Assembly (NCBI GenBank): GCA_045579195.1 | Contig: JAZNLR010000060.1 | Location: 1 to 12,713, forward strand | Length of the DNA stretch: 12,713 bases | Direction of reading: 5' to 3' | From: JAZNLR01 sp045579195 | GTDB lineage: Bacteria > Bacillota > Clostridia > Christensenellales > CAMQZB01 | In this document: piece after piece, positions 6,649-12,671 of the stretch | Layout: every line of letters begins with the position of its first letter | How positions within the stretch are numbered: position 1 is the first letter of the stretch | Notes under the pieces: generated by a model | Told to the model about the DNA's origin: nothing | The model's database searches: none | What the model saw: the letters and a program-made list of their open reading frames with translations, nothing else | Made by a program: the position numbers and the translations under genes

Positions 6649-7607
6649 TGGCGTTCATCCTCTTTTAAGATGGGGTCGAAGAAGGCTCTCACTTCTTTGA
6701 AGTACCCCTCCATATCGACGGGAAAACAAAGCCCATGTCCTGCGTTTGGCGTGAGAACGAGTCTCTTATTCTTGGACGTGCAGGTGTCAAAGAGGGTTTT
6801 GCTCATGGTAAAAGGAACGTAATCATCGTTGAGCCCGTGCAGGAAGATGATGGGGAGCTCACAGCTTTTCATCGAGTCGATGGGGGATGCTTCTTTGGGG
6901 TCGAAGTTGCCGAACAGTTTTGCGCTGAGGCGAACCAATGGATAAAGCAGATTCGCAGGGAGCTTCATGTCGCGCATTACCTTCTTGATAATCTCCTCCG
7001 CAGAGGTATATCCGCAGTCTGCAAGGACGCCGACAACGTTCTTCGGCAAGGGTTTGGATGCCGCAGTCATGACCGTTGCCGCCCCCATGGAGATTCCCGT
7101 GATGATGATCTTTGCATCTTTGTCGATGTTTTCAACGACAAAGTCCACCCACGTTTTGCAATCCTTGCTCTCGTTTGCGCCGAAAGTGATGACGTGCCCC
7201 TCGCTTCTTCCGCTCGCGCGGTGATCCACGATGAGCGCGTTTCGCCCAAGCGCAAAGCAGCGGTATACCGCGCCGCTCAAGTCGCGTTCGGCAGTTCCGC
7301 GGTATCCGTGGAAGAGGATCTCAATGGGTGCGCCGTTTTCATATTCATAATATGAACCAAAAAGCCGAAGCCCATCAAAAGAAGTCACAAAGACCTCACG
7401 CTTTTTCATCGCGCGAACCTCCTTGATCCATTTGACCATTTGATCGCGGAAGGGGTCGTAGATCGCGCCGTCGGGCGTTGGAAACTCGTCTTCGCGGGGC
7501 AGAGGTTTTCTCGAGGAATAAAAGATCTTGAAAAAACAGATGCACATCAGCGCAAGTGTCAGAAGAACAAGCGCAAGCAAGACGTAGAAAACGATCATCC
7601 AATCCAA
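6645..7607 (-). CDS. Membrane-anchored alpha/beta hydrolase
   Basis: This 320-aa protein has one N-terminal membrane helix (about residues 4-30), then an alpha/beta-hydrolase domain. The nucleophile elbow is GISMG (S173), the oxyanion segment is ILFHGYRG near 97-104, the acid is D261 in HGLNDDYVP, and the catalytic His is H291 in AGHG. The layout is that of the BEM46/YqkD-like serine hydrolases, usually esterases or peptidases of unknown substrate. The start is a TTG at 7607. A perfect GGAGGT (7616-7621) lies 8 nt upstream of it, whereas the next ATG (7598) would be 17 nt away. Start spacing, promoter at 7640-7668 and the 4-nt overlap with the ATPase indicate a two-gene operon. Confidence 0.87.
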   Translation of the reverse strand: MDWMIVFYVLLALVLLTLALMCICFFKIFYSSRKPLPREDEFPTPDGAIYDPFRDQMVKWIKEVRAMKKREVFVTSFDGLRLFGSYYEYENGAPIEILFHGYRGTAERDLSGAVYRCFALGRNALIVDHRASGRSEGHVITFGANESKDCKTWVDFVVENIDKDAKIIITGISMGAATVMTAASKPLPKNVVGVLADCGYTSAEEIIKKVMRDMKLPANLLYPLVRLSAKLFGNFDPKEASPIDSMKSCELPIIFLHGLNDDYVPFTMSKTLFDTCTSKNKRLVLTPNAGHGLCFPVDMEGYFKEVRAFFDPILKEDERQ

Positions 7608-7639
7608 GAAAAGACACCTCCAACAAAAAGTTCCCTTTC

Positions 7640-7668
7640 ATTTTAGCACGAATGAAAGAAGAATTCAA
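7640..7668 (-). promoter_or_regulatory. Promoter of the hydrolase-ATPase operon
   Basis: On the minus strand TTGAAT (7668-7663), 17-bp spacer, then extended -10 TGCTAAAAT (TAAAAT at 7645-7640). Transcription would start near 7633, giving a leader of about 26 nt. Confidence 0.7.
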
Positions 7669-7682
7669 GATTTTTTGAACGA

Positions 7683-7720
7683 GAAAAGACGCCTTAAAAG
7701 AAGGCGTCTTTTCTTTTTTT
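7683..7720. terminator. Terminator after the kinase-aldolase/Asp-box operon
   Basis: GAAAAGACGCCTT (7683-7695) pairs with AAGGCGTCTTTTC (7701-7713) around a 5-nt loop. On the minus strand it ends the operon whose last stop is at 7746; the T-run at 7714-7720 would make it work on the plus strand too. Confidence 0.8.
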
Positions 7721-7745
7721 CTCAAAAGGAGATGCGATGAGAAAG

Positions 7746-8768
7746 TCAACCAAGGGTCACGTCGAAATAGAGAATGGTGTGGCGGTTGTGCTCGATGACG
7801 AAATGCAAATGTCCGTCTTCATAGAAGCCGTCGTTATACGAGAATGCACCGGGGAAGTCGGTCAATCTCGTCTTAGAGCTCCACGTCTTCATGTCGTCAT
7901 CCGAGATCCAAAGTTCGAGCGGCGAGCGGTCGAAGGAGTTCGGCGTGTGAATGAGCGCGATTTTTCCGTCGTCCAACTGGTAAAGACGGGGTTTGTTTGC
8001 GGGGTTCGGGATGTCCGTCGGGGAAGCGGGGCTCCACGTTCTTCCGCCGTCTTTTGAATCACAGCGAAGAAGTACGCCGCCGCCCTCGATTGACCCGTGA
8101 TGCTGCCTTAAGAGCATCGCGATCGTTCCGTCCGAAAGCTCTGCAACGGTGGGTTCAGACCAAACCCAGCCTTTTGAAAGATCCATTCTGTCCGCAACGA
8201 ACTTGTTGTATGTTTTGCCGCCGTCCGTGCTTTCGAGAACACCCGACTCACAGAAGGCAGTGTTGGTCATCCAAACAGCTTTATCAACCGCAGTTGCAAG
8301 AACATGGTCATGCTCTTTTTTTGTAACGGAGTACGCCTGGTAAGGAAGAAGGATGCGTCCGTCCTTTGTGATGAGGCGTGCACGCATGAACATGTATTCC
8401 GGGAAGAAGGGAGGTGTTCCGGCGTTTTTCCACGTGTAGCCGTTGTCAAAGCTCTTCATCATCAGGCATTTCCAATCGAGAAAGCGGCCGCTGTGAATGG
8501 TGAGGTAAGCGGTGATCTCATCACCATCCACCGTCAGTTCCGTGCCGTAAACAGCCTGCCCGTCTTCGGGGTAGATGCTCTCCTTTTTGCTCCACGTTTC
8601 GCCGTTGTCCTTGCTGTGGAAGGCGTACTCGCGGTTCTGAATATCGGGCTCGCGTGTTCCGTCACATTGGCAGACGCATAAAAGCTCGCCGTTTGCAGTG
8701 CGCTCGAGCAGGGGCTCACAGCTCAAAGAGTTCGTGTGAATTTGTCGAATTCGAATGTTTTTAACCAT
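7746..8768 (-). CDS. Cytoplasmic Asp-box (BNR/sialidase-like) protein
   Basis: This 340-aa protein is a beta-propeller with five Asp-box motifs (SxDxGxTW): SKDNGETW (52-59), SFDNGYTW (106-113), STDGGKTY (180-187), SKDGGRTW (238-245) and a degenerate SDDDMKTW (289-296). The full-length catalytic domain is of the GH33/sialidase-like type. A conserved-looking WSEPTVAELSDG near 203-214 and FSYNDGFY near 309-316 could carry the Glu and Tyr of the active site, but I cannot confirm the arginine triad. There is no signal peptide, so it should act in the cytoplasm on an imported glycoside. Its start overlaps the end of the kinase-aldolase gene by 8 nt, implying translational coupling and a shared pathway. 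Sialidase activity is not established; hydrolysis of another ulosonic acid is an alternative. Confidence 0.8.
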   Translation of the reverse strand: MVKNIRIRQIHTNSLSCEPLLERTANGELLCVCQCDGTREPDIQNREYAFHSKDNGETWSKKESIYPEDGQAVYGTELTVDGDEITAYLTIHSGRFLDWKCLMMKSFDNGYTWKNAGTPPFFPEYMFMRARLITKDGRILLPYQAYSVTKKEHDHVLATAVDKAVWMTNTAFCESGVLESTDGGKTYNKFVADRMDLSKGWVWSEPTVAELSDGTIAMLLRQHHGSIEGGGVLLRCDSKDGGRTWSPASPTDIPNPANKPRLYQLDDGKIALIHTPNSFDRSPLELWISDDDMKTWSSKTRLTDFPGAFSYNDGFYEDGHLHFVIEHNRHTILYFDVTLG

Positions 8769-10497
8769 TTGTTCGCTCCTTTATATTTTTACATCCTTGA
8801 ATCAGCATATTCAGTTCACTTCCAATACTGATCATTTTAATTCCTCGTTTTATCGCGGCGTCCAAAAACTTCTTGTCGCCCGTGATGATGCCGCAGGGCT
8901 TCCCGATGGCGTTTGCAGCGTCAATGACGGATAAGATGACTTCTAAGACGGCATCTTTGTCGCCGATGCTGTTCATATCCACAGACAAGTCATTTGGGCC
9001 GATGAAGATTCCGCTTACGTCGGGGTGCTTGAGAATCTCGTTGACATTTTTGACCCCTTCCACGGTTTCGATCTGTGCATATATCTGCATTTTCTCGTTT
9101 GCCGCTTCCATGTACTCCAAAAGAGGCGGGGGATTATAAAGCGTGTGCGCACGGGTGGTTGAAACGCCGCGCTTCCCAACGGGGGGATACTTTGCAAACG
9201 AAATGACGCGCGCAATGTCTTCCACGGTGTTCGTCATGGGAAGAAGGAACCCGTTCACACCCATATCCGCAAGCTTGGTGATGTGTCCGCGCGAGCTTTC
9301 TCCGATGCGAACGATCATCGAAAGCCCCGCGAGGTTGGATTTGATGGCGAGCTGTGCGATGTCCGTGTAGTCAAAGTACCCATGCTCGTTGTCCACGATC
9401 ACGAAGTCCAGGCCGCTGTTTTTTGCAATGATGGGGAAGTTGGAAAATGCGATTTCCGAAAGCATCGTTCCTGCCTTGATCTCCCGCTTTTCGACTGCAT
9501 CTGCAATCATTTTAAGACCCTCCATTCCGATGTTTGCTTCCGATCTCGAGCAGGAAAGCCCCTGTTTCGAGAATGCCGAAGTGAGTTTTTCATAGATCTG
9601 TTCCGCGCCGCCGCCGCCAACGACCACGTTTTTCTTCTTGGGAAGAACGGAGATCGCGTTCTGAATCTGTAAGAGAAGTTCGTCAAAGCCATCCCCCGTC
9701 ATGAGCCTGCCGCCGCCGACCAGATTGCTGACGGTGTAAAGGCGGTTTTCGTCGAAGAACGGACGCTTTTCGTATGCTCCGCTCGGATGGGTGGCGCTGT
9801 TGAGACAAGAAACTTGTGTTGCCGTTCCGATGTTCAAAAGATAGCTGTCCGTGTTCGCACCGCATCCCAAAAAGCTGATTTGGTGATCGCCCATTGGGGT
9901 GTAAATGCGGATGCCGTCAAACATTCCGACTTCGCAGACCTCTGTGAAAACGCGCGGCATCTGCAGTTTTCCCGAAAATTCGTTTGGCTTTCCCGAATCC
10001 GCAAAGAAGAAACCCGACGCACAGGCATCCGTCGTGTGGGTCGCGTTGTTTCCCGTCAGCAACCACGAAAGGTAAGACCCCAGCGTGAAGAACGTTCCTC
10101 TAAGGTCGCAAAAAGCGAGCTTTGCAAGGGGGAGGTTTTCCTTGAGCGCAGTTCCCATTTGGTCGAAGTCAACGTTGGAAAGCCCCTCACGCGGAAGCTC
10201 TGCCGTCTTATCCCTCCAGGAGATATAATCGCCAAACTTCCCGTCTTCATCCTGCAAGACAAAACCGTGCATCTGAACGCTCAAAAACGCCGAGGTTATG
10301 CCGAAAGCTTTCGCTTGTTCAAAGATCTCCAAGATGCGTTCGCGGATCTTCGCGAGGGGCACGACAAAACGTTTCCCTTGCGATAAACTCGGCTCGGGAA
10401 AGGGGAGTTTGCCTTCACAGCACATCGTCTTTGTCGTCTTGTCGTAAACGCCGAACTTGATGAACGTGCTTCCGACGTCAATCAATAAGGAATTCAT
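8761..10497 (-). CDS. Sugar kinase - HpcH/HpaI aldolase fusion protein
   Basis: This 578-aa protein is one uninterrupted frame with two enzymes. Residues 1 to about 337 form a compact FGGY/ASKHA-type carbohydrate kinase: phosphate loop DVGST (7-11), sugar-binding VQMHGF and ISWRDK (74-97), probable catalytic Asp D204 in PMGDHQ, second phosphate loop NIGTATQ (222-228) and adenosine motif VVVGGGGAE (291-299). FGGY kinases are usually 450-520 aa, so the C-terminal lobe is short. Residues from about 341 to 578 form a complete HpcH/HpaI aldolase with D369, E371 and H372 (VDNEH), R397, and metal ligands E477 (QIETVEG) and D503 (GPNDLS). The junction has almost no linker. The ribosome site GAGGTG lies 4 nt before the ATG. 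It is the first gene of the operon with the Asp-box protein and is divergent from AraC. Phosphorylation and retro-aldol cleavage to pyruvate would be coupled in one polypeptide; the substrate is unknown. Confidence 0.88.
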   Translation of the reverse strand: MNSLLIDVGSTFIKFGVYDKTTKTMCCEGKLPFPEPSLSQGKRFVVPLAKIRERILEIFEQAKAFGITSAFLSVQMHGFVLQDEDGKFGDYISWRDKTAELPREGLSNVDFDQMGTALKENLPLAKLAFCDLRGTFFTLGSYLSWLLTGNNATHTTDACASGFFFADSGKPNEFSGKLQMPRVFTEVCEVGMFDGIRIYTPMGDHQISFLGCGANTDSYLLNIGTATQVSCLNSATHPSGAYEKRPFFDENRLYTVSNLVGGGRLMTGDGFDELLLQIQNAISVLPKKKNVVVGGGGAEQIYEKLTSAFSKQGLSCSRSEANIGMEGLKMIADAVEKREIKAGTMLSEIAFSNFPIIAKNSGLDFVIVDNEHGYFDYTDIAQLAIKSNLAGLSMIVRIGESSRGHITKLADMGVNGFLLPMTNTVEDIARVISFAKYPPVGKRGVSTTRAHTLYNPPPLLEYMEAANEKMQIYAQIETVEGVKNVNEILKHPDVSGIFIGPNDLSVDMNSIGDKDAVLEVILSVIDAANAIGKPCGIITGDKKFLDAAIKRGIKMISIGSELNMLIQGCKNIKERTNG

Positions 10498-10514
10498 ATC
10501 CCACCTCTGCCACC

Positions 10515-10543
10515 ATTATAGCGCAAAAGAAAGTCAATGAAAA
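10515..10543 (-). promoter_or_regulatory. Promoter of the kinase-aldolase/Asp-box operon
   Basis: On the minus strand a perfect TATAAT (10520-10515) is preceded at 17 bp by a poor -35, TTTTCA (10543-10538), which suits an activator-dependent promoter. The start codon at 10497 leaves a leader of only about 11 nt. Confidence 0.6.
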
Positions 10544-10548
10544 TAAAC

Positions 10549-10578
10549 TTTTCTGCTCTTTTAATTGATTTTTCTGCT
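10549..10578 (-). promoter_or_regulatory. Predicted AraC operator: two direct half-sites 21 bp apart
   Basis: On the minus strand AGCAGAAAA occurs at 10578-10570 and again at 10557-10549, offset by exactly 21 bp. The proximal copy ends 5 nt from the -35 of the kinase-aldolase operon. The distal copy overlaps the -35/spacer of the divergent AraC promoter, which would allow self-repression. The core AGCA-RR-AAA and spacing match the operator at 1798-1832. Confidence 0.65.
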
Positions 10579-10593
10579 TTCTTTCACTATAAT
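10565..10593 (+). promoter_or_regulatory. Promoter of the second AraC gene
   Basis: TTGATT (10565-10570), 17-bp spacer, perfect TATAAT (10588-10593). It rules out translation starts upstream of about 10600 and leaves a leader of about 10 nt before the ATG at 10610. Confidence 0.75.
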
Positions 10594-10609
10594 GAACTTG
10601 AGGTGGCTT

Positions 10610-11398
10610 ATGGGAACGGAATTTGCAAAATACATTCAAACAAAAGAGATTCGCTTCAAGCACGCGAAAGGCATGCGCGACATCATCGGAAAGGAAATGC
10701 ACACGTATCACGAGATCTTTCTCTTCCTTGGAGGAGACGCTGAGTTCGTTTCCGAACAGGGCTCGAAAAAGCTCTCTCCCTTCACGACCGTCGTTATCCC
10801 GAAGAATACGTTTCACAGCTTTATTGTCCACGGCGCGGAGGAGGATTATTGCCGCTGCGTCTTGAATTTTGACAGCGTTTTTGAGCTTGATGCGCTCATT
10901 GAAGAAAAGCTCAAGAACATTTTTTTCACAGAAGAGGAGAACATTTCTTCGCTGTTTCTGAAAATGCGGGATGCGGAGAGTTCGTCCCTTCCCGAGAGAG
11001 AAAAGGGAATCCTTCTAAAGGCGTTCTTTGCGGAATTGCTCGTTTCCTTGAAGGAACAAGGTGCGTCCGTTTTCGAAAACCCCGTCAGCCCGTTGACGGA
11101 CAGGGCGATCACCTTCATCAATGAGAACCTTGCCGAACGCTTGACCGCAAAGGATCTGGCGCGCGCGCTTCACATTTCGGACTCATACCTTTCGCACGTC
11201 TTCAAAAAGGAGATGCGCATTTCTGTCCATAAGTACATTTTGGAAAAACGCCTCATTTTGGCGGATAAGAAGATCAAGGGCGGAATGCCTGCGATGCAGG
11301 CGGCGGCGGAAAGTGGCTTTTTGGATTACTCCGGTTTTCACAAGCAATATAAAAAGATGTTCGGGAAAGCCCCGACAAGACGAAAGAGCGGAAAATGA
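10610..11398 (+). CDS. AraC-family transcriptional regulator (module 2)
   Basis: This 262-aa regulator has an N-terminal cupin-like sensor domain (about residues 10-100, with MHTYHEIFLFLGGDAEF and VVIPKNTFHSF) and a C-terminal AraC DNA-binding domain (about 160-258, with AKDLARALHISDSYLSHVFK and the closing YKKMFGKAPT). I start it at the ATG at 10610, which has GAGGTG 4 nt upstream. An in-frame start at 10565 would lie inside the promoter. It is divergent from the kinase-aldolase operon and probably activates it through the tandem sites at 10549-10578. Domain order and N-terminal motif pattern resemble the island AraC (948-1754), but the codon use is GC-richer and the proteins are clearly diverged. 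Effector unknown; a sugar or sugar acid of the operon's pathway is likely. Confidence 0.88.
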   Translation: MGTEFAKYIQTKEIRFKHAKGMRDIIGKEMHTYHEIFLFLGGDAEFVSEQGSKKLSPFTTVVIPKNTFHSFIVHGAEEDYCRCVLNFDSVFELDALIEEKLKNIFFTEEENISSLFLKMRDAESSSLPEREKGILLKAFFAELLVSLKEQGASVFENPVSPLTDRAITFINENLAERLTAKDLARALHISDSYLSHVFKKEMRISVHKYILEKRLILADKKIKGGMPAMQAAAESGFLDYSGFHKQYKKMFGKAPTRRKSGK

Positions 11399-11402
11399 AA
11401 CA

Positions 11403-11435
11403 AAAAAAGAACACCAATGTTTGGTGTTCTTTTTT
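11403..11435. terminator. Bidirectional terminator between AraC and tRNA-Ser
   Basis: AAAAAAGAACACCAA (11403-11417) pairs with TTGGTGTTCTTTTTT (11421-11435) around a 3-nt loop. The right end touches the last base of the tRNA-Ser CCA end, so one hairpin ends both transcription units. Confidence 0.85.
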
Positions 11436-11525
11436 GGCGGAGAGTCAGGGATTTGAACCCTGGGTACGCTTATGACGTACACACGATTTCCAATCGTGCG
11501 CCTTCGACCACTCAGCCAACTCTCC
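11435..11525 (-). tRNA. tRNA-Ser (anticodon GGA)
   Basis: Class II tRNA of 91 nt with encoded CCA. The acceptor GGAGAGT at the 5' end (11525) pairs with ACTCTCC at the 3' end, followed by discriminator G and CCA (11437-11435). The anticodon stem CACGA/TCGTG holds loop TTGGAAA with anticodon GGA at 11491-11489. The T-arm contains GGTTCAAATCC. A long variable arm (GTACGTCATAAGCGTAC) with its own stem is diagnostic of serine tRNA. Confidence 0.97.
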
Positions 11526-11560
11526 AAAATCAGCTTTCATCGCGCGTTCACAGCTTTGTT

Positions 11561-11589
11561 ATTTTAGCACATATGCGCTCGTTTGGCAA
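11561..11589 (-). promoter_or_regulatory. Promoter of tRNA-Ser
   Basis: On the minus strand TTGCCA (11589-11584), 17-bp spacer, extended -10 TGCTAAAAT (TAAAAT at 11566-11561). Start near 11554, about 29 nt before the mature tRNA. Confidence 0.7.
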
Positions 11590-11644
11590 GTGTTTTTGCG
11601 GAAGATTTCGCGGATTTTGCGTTTTTCGCGCGGAAAAAGGCAAA

Positions 11645-11673
11645 AAAACGACCCTGCAAAACAGGGCCGTTTT
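11645..11673 (-). terminator. Terminator of the 76-aa membrane protein gene
   Basis: On the minus strand AAAACGGCCCTG pairs with CAGGGTCGTTTT around a 5-nt loop, with one G-U pair (an A/C mismatch on the plus strand), followed by T-rich sequence. It begins 14 nt after the stop at 11688. Confidence 0.75.
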
Positions 11674-11687
11674 CAAGTTTCTCAAGA

Positions 11688-11918
11688 TTATGCTTTTGCA
11701 AAGAGCAGGTGGTTGAACAAAAGGAGCCAAACGAGGTCGATCCAACCGAAGATAACGTTACCGACTGTTGCGAGGATCGCAAAGACCAAGGTCAAAAGTC
11801 TGGGTCTGGTGAAGAAAGCAGACCAACGAACCAAAATTTCGATGATCCAGTTCACGCCGGGGATGATGAGCAACAAGATCTGAACCAATTTGCTCTGTTT
11901 ATAAAACCATTTTGCCAT
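11688..11918 (-). CDS. Small two-helix membrane protein (76 aa)
   Basis: I do not recognise a characterised family. The 76-aa product has two hydrophobic segments, about residues 11-31 (LVQILLLIIPGVNWIIEI) and 41-73, separated by a short basic loop (RWSAFFTRPR). Expression signals are excellent: GGAGGT at 11927-11932 with 8-nt spacing, a near-consensus promoter at 11954-11982, and a terminator just downstream. The gene is therefore real and probably well transcribed as a single unit. An integral membrane location is inferred from composition only; no catalytic motif is visible. Confidence 0.8.
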   Translation of the reverse strand: MAKWFYKQSKLVQILLLIIPGVNWIIEILVRWSAFFTRPRLLTLVFAILATVGNVIFGWIDLVWLLLFNHLLFAKA

Positions 11919-11953
11919 AGAAAATAACCTCCATGAGTTTTTAAGATAGTTAT

Positions 11954-11982
11954 AGTATAAACGTAAAACGAGCCTGTGTCAA
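11954..11982 (-). promoter_or_regulatory. Promoter of the 76-aa membrane protein gene
   Basis: On the minus strand a perfect TTGACA (11982-11977), 17-bp spacer and TATACT (11959-11954). Leader of about 29 nt. Confidence 0.85.
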
Positions 11983-12037
11983 TACACATTGTAAAAAAAT
12001 ATTTCAAAAAAGTGCACAAAATTTGGCGAAGATTGCG

Positions 12038-12220
12038 CTAAGGTCGCGGAGGAGAGAGCTTGCGCTGTGCATAGAGAAAGGAAAGGGTCTGTGAAATTTG
12101 AGAAAGCAGGTTTTTCAGGGAAAGGAGCTCAGCATCCGAACGGTCGCGCGCAAGATCAAGCGCAACTGTCGTCGCAAGGAGGGTGAGCTGCTCTTCGTTC
12201 ATTTCGTGCAAGGCGTTCAT
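12038..12220 (-). CDS. Small helical protein of unknown function (60 aa)
   Basis: The product is 60 aa, beginning MNALHEMNEEQLTLLATTVA, and is rich in Leu, Ala, Glu and Ser without membrane segments. The pattern LSLKNLLSQISQTLSFL suggests an amphipathic helix. Its composition resembles short uncharacterised proteins common in Clostridia, perhaps the DUF6774 type, but I cannot confirm this. No good ribosome site precedes the first ATG (12220), and the second Met (12202) has none either. No convincing promoter or terminator is seen. The GC-rich, in-frame helical composition is the main support, so this is a probable rather than certain gene. Confidence 0.5.
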   Translation of the reverse strand: MNALHEMNEEQLTLLATTVALDLARDRSDAELLSLKNLLSQISQTLSFLYAQRKLSPPRP

Positions 12221-12303
12221 ATCAACAGTTTATGCAATTGAATGTTTTTTTGCGTTTGAATCCGTCTTTTTTGGCGAATTTTTGCAAGACGGGGTAAAAA
12301 CAG

Positions 12304-12332
12304 TTGACTTTTTTTTCAAATTATTATATAAA
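12304..12332 (+). promoter_or_regulatory. Promoter of tRNA-Gln
   Basis: TTGACT (12304-12309), 17-bp AT-rich spacer, TATAAA (12327-12332). Transcription would start near 12339, about 23 nt before the tRNA. Confidence 0.8.
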
Positions 12333-12336
12333 TACT

Positions 12337-12358
12337 AAGCAAGTTAAAATTCTTGCTT
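12337..12358 (+). repeat. Hairpin in the tRNA-Gln leader
   Basis: AAGCAAG (12337-12343) pairs with CTTGCTT (12352-12358) around loop TTAAAATT. It ends 3 nt before the mature 5' end, so the pre-tRNA leader may fold just upstream of the RNase P site. Confidence 0.5.
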
Positions 12359-12361
12359 TAT

Positions 12362-12436
12362 TGGGGTGTCGCCAAGCGGTAAGGCTACGGACTCTGACTC
12401 CGTCATCCGGGAGTTCAAATCTCTCCACCCCAGCCA
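12362..12436 (+). tRNA. tRNA-Gln (anticodon CTG)
   Basis: 75 nt including encoded CCA. Acceptor TGGGGTG (12362-12368) pairs with CACCCCA (12426-12432), then discriminator G and CCA. The anticodon stem ACGGA/TCCGT encloses loop CTCTGAC with anticodon CTG. The T-arm is GGGAG-TTCAAAT-CTCTC with one G-U pair. Confidence 0.96.
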
Positions 12437-12438
12437 AC

Positions 12439-12476
12439 AAAAAAGGAACTTTTGGTAAACAAAAGTTCCTTTTTTT
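12439..12476 (+). terminator. Terminator of tRNA-Gln
   Basis: AAAAAAGGAACTTTTG (12439-12454) pairs perfectly with CAAAAGTTCCTTTTTT (12460-12475) around a 5-nt loop, starting 3 nt after the CCA end. Confidence 0.95.
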
Positions 12477-12482
12477 GTTTAT

Positions 12483-12671
12483 CCATTGCGAAAGCAATGG
12501 CATATCATCACGCGTTAGCGTGTATCTCATCCGCTTTGACGAGATATGCTCGTCAAAGCGAGTATATCATCAGCCGTAGGCTGTATCCGCTTTCGCAATG
12601 ATGATATACAACGCTCCGCATTGATGATATACCGCAACAAGTTGCGGATGATATGCAAGGCTCACGCCTTG
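12483..12671. repeat. Array of seven short hairpins with shared ATATCATC linkers
   Basis: Consecutive hairpins: CCATTGC/GCAATGG (12483-12500), CACGC/GCGTG (12509-12522), a 12-bp stem starting CGCTTTGACGAG (12532-12560), CAGCC/GGCTG (12571-12583), CAACGC/GCATTG with one mismatch (12609-12623), CCGCAAC/GTTGCGG (12632-12647) and CAAGGC/GCCTTG (12656-12671). Stem sequences differ but pairing is kept. Linkers repeat TATATCATCA on the left half and its reverse complement TGATGATATA on the right half, so the whole array is also a large imperfect palindrome. No protein is encoded. A strong promoter follows directly. Confidence 0.85.

Noticed and set aside
6735..7355. 206-codon plus-strand frame opposite the alpha/beta hydrolase
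   Set aside because: Mirror of a well-supported hydrolase frame in GC-rich DNA; no start signals.
5935..7607. Hydrolase-ATPase pair as an anti-phage defence system
   Set aside because: No nuclease, TOPRIM, reverse transcriptase or toxin domain is present, the hydrolase is an ordinary membrane-anchored serine hydrolase, and the neighbours are metabolic genes.
7737..8057. Plus-strand frame of 106 codons with an AAGGAG-like site and ATG just before the Asp-box gene
   Set aside because: It is antisense to the C-terminal part of the Asp-box gene, its product has no recognisable domain, and no promoter lies between the terminator at 7683-7720 and the ATG. The ribosome-site match is likely chance.
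9787..10386. Long plus-strand open frame (199 codons) opposite the kinase domain
   Set aside because: The minus strand carries clear kinase motifs; the antisense product is Arg/Lys-rich with no domain and no ribosome site.
10565..10609. Upstream start for the second AraC protein at 10565
   Set aside because: These 15 codons coincide with the TTGATT-17-TATAAT promoter, so they would not be transcribed; the ATG at 10610 has a ribosome site.
12262..12292. CCGTCTT/AAGACGG inverted repeat upstream of the tRNA-Gln promoter
   Set aside because: 7-bp stem with a 17-nt loop and no T-run matching any gene end; too weak to call a terminator or operator.
12483..12671. CRISPR array
   Set aside because: There is no direct repeat of constant length; the repeated units are short linkers of about 10 nt and the intervening parts are self-complementary hairpins, unlike CRISPR spacers.
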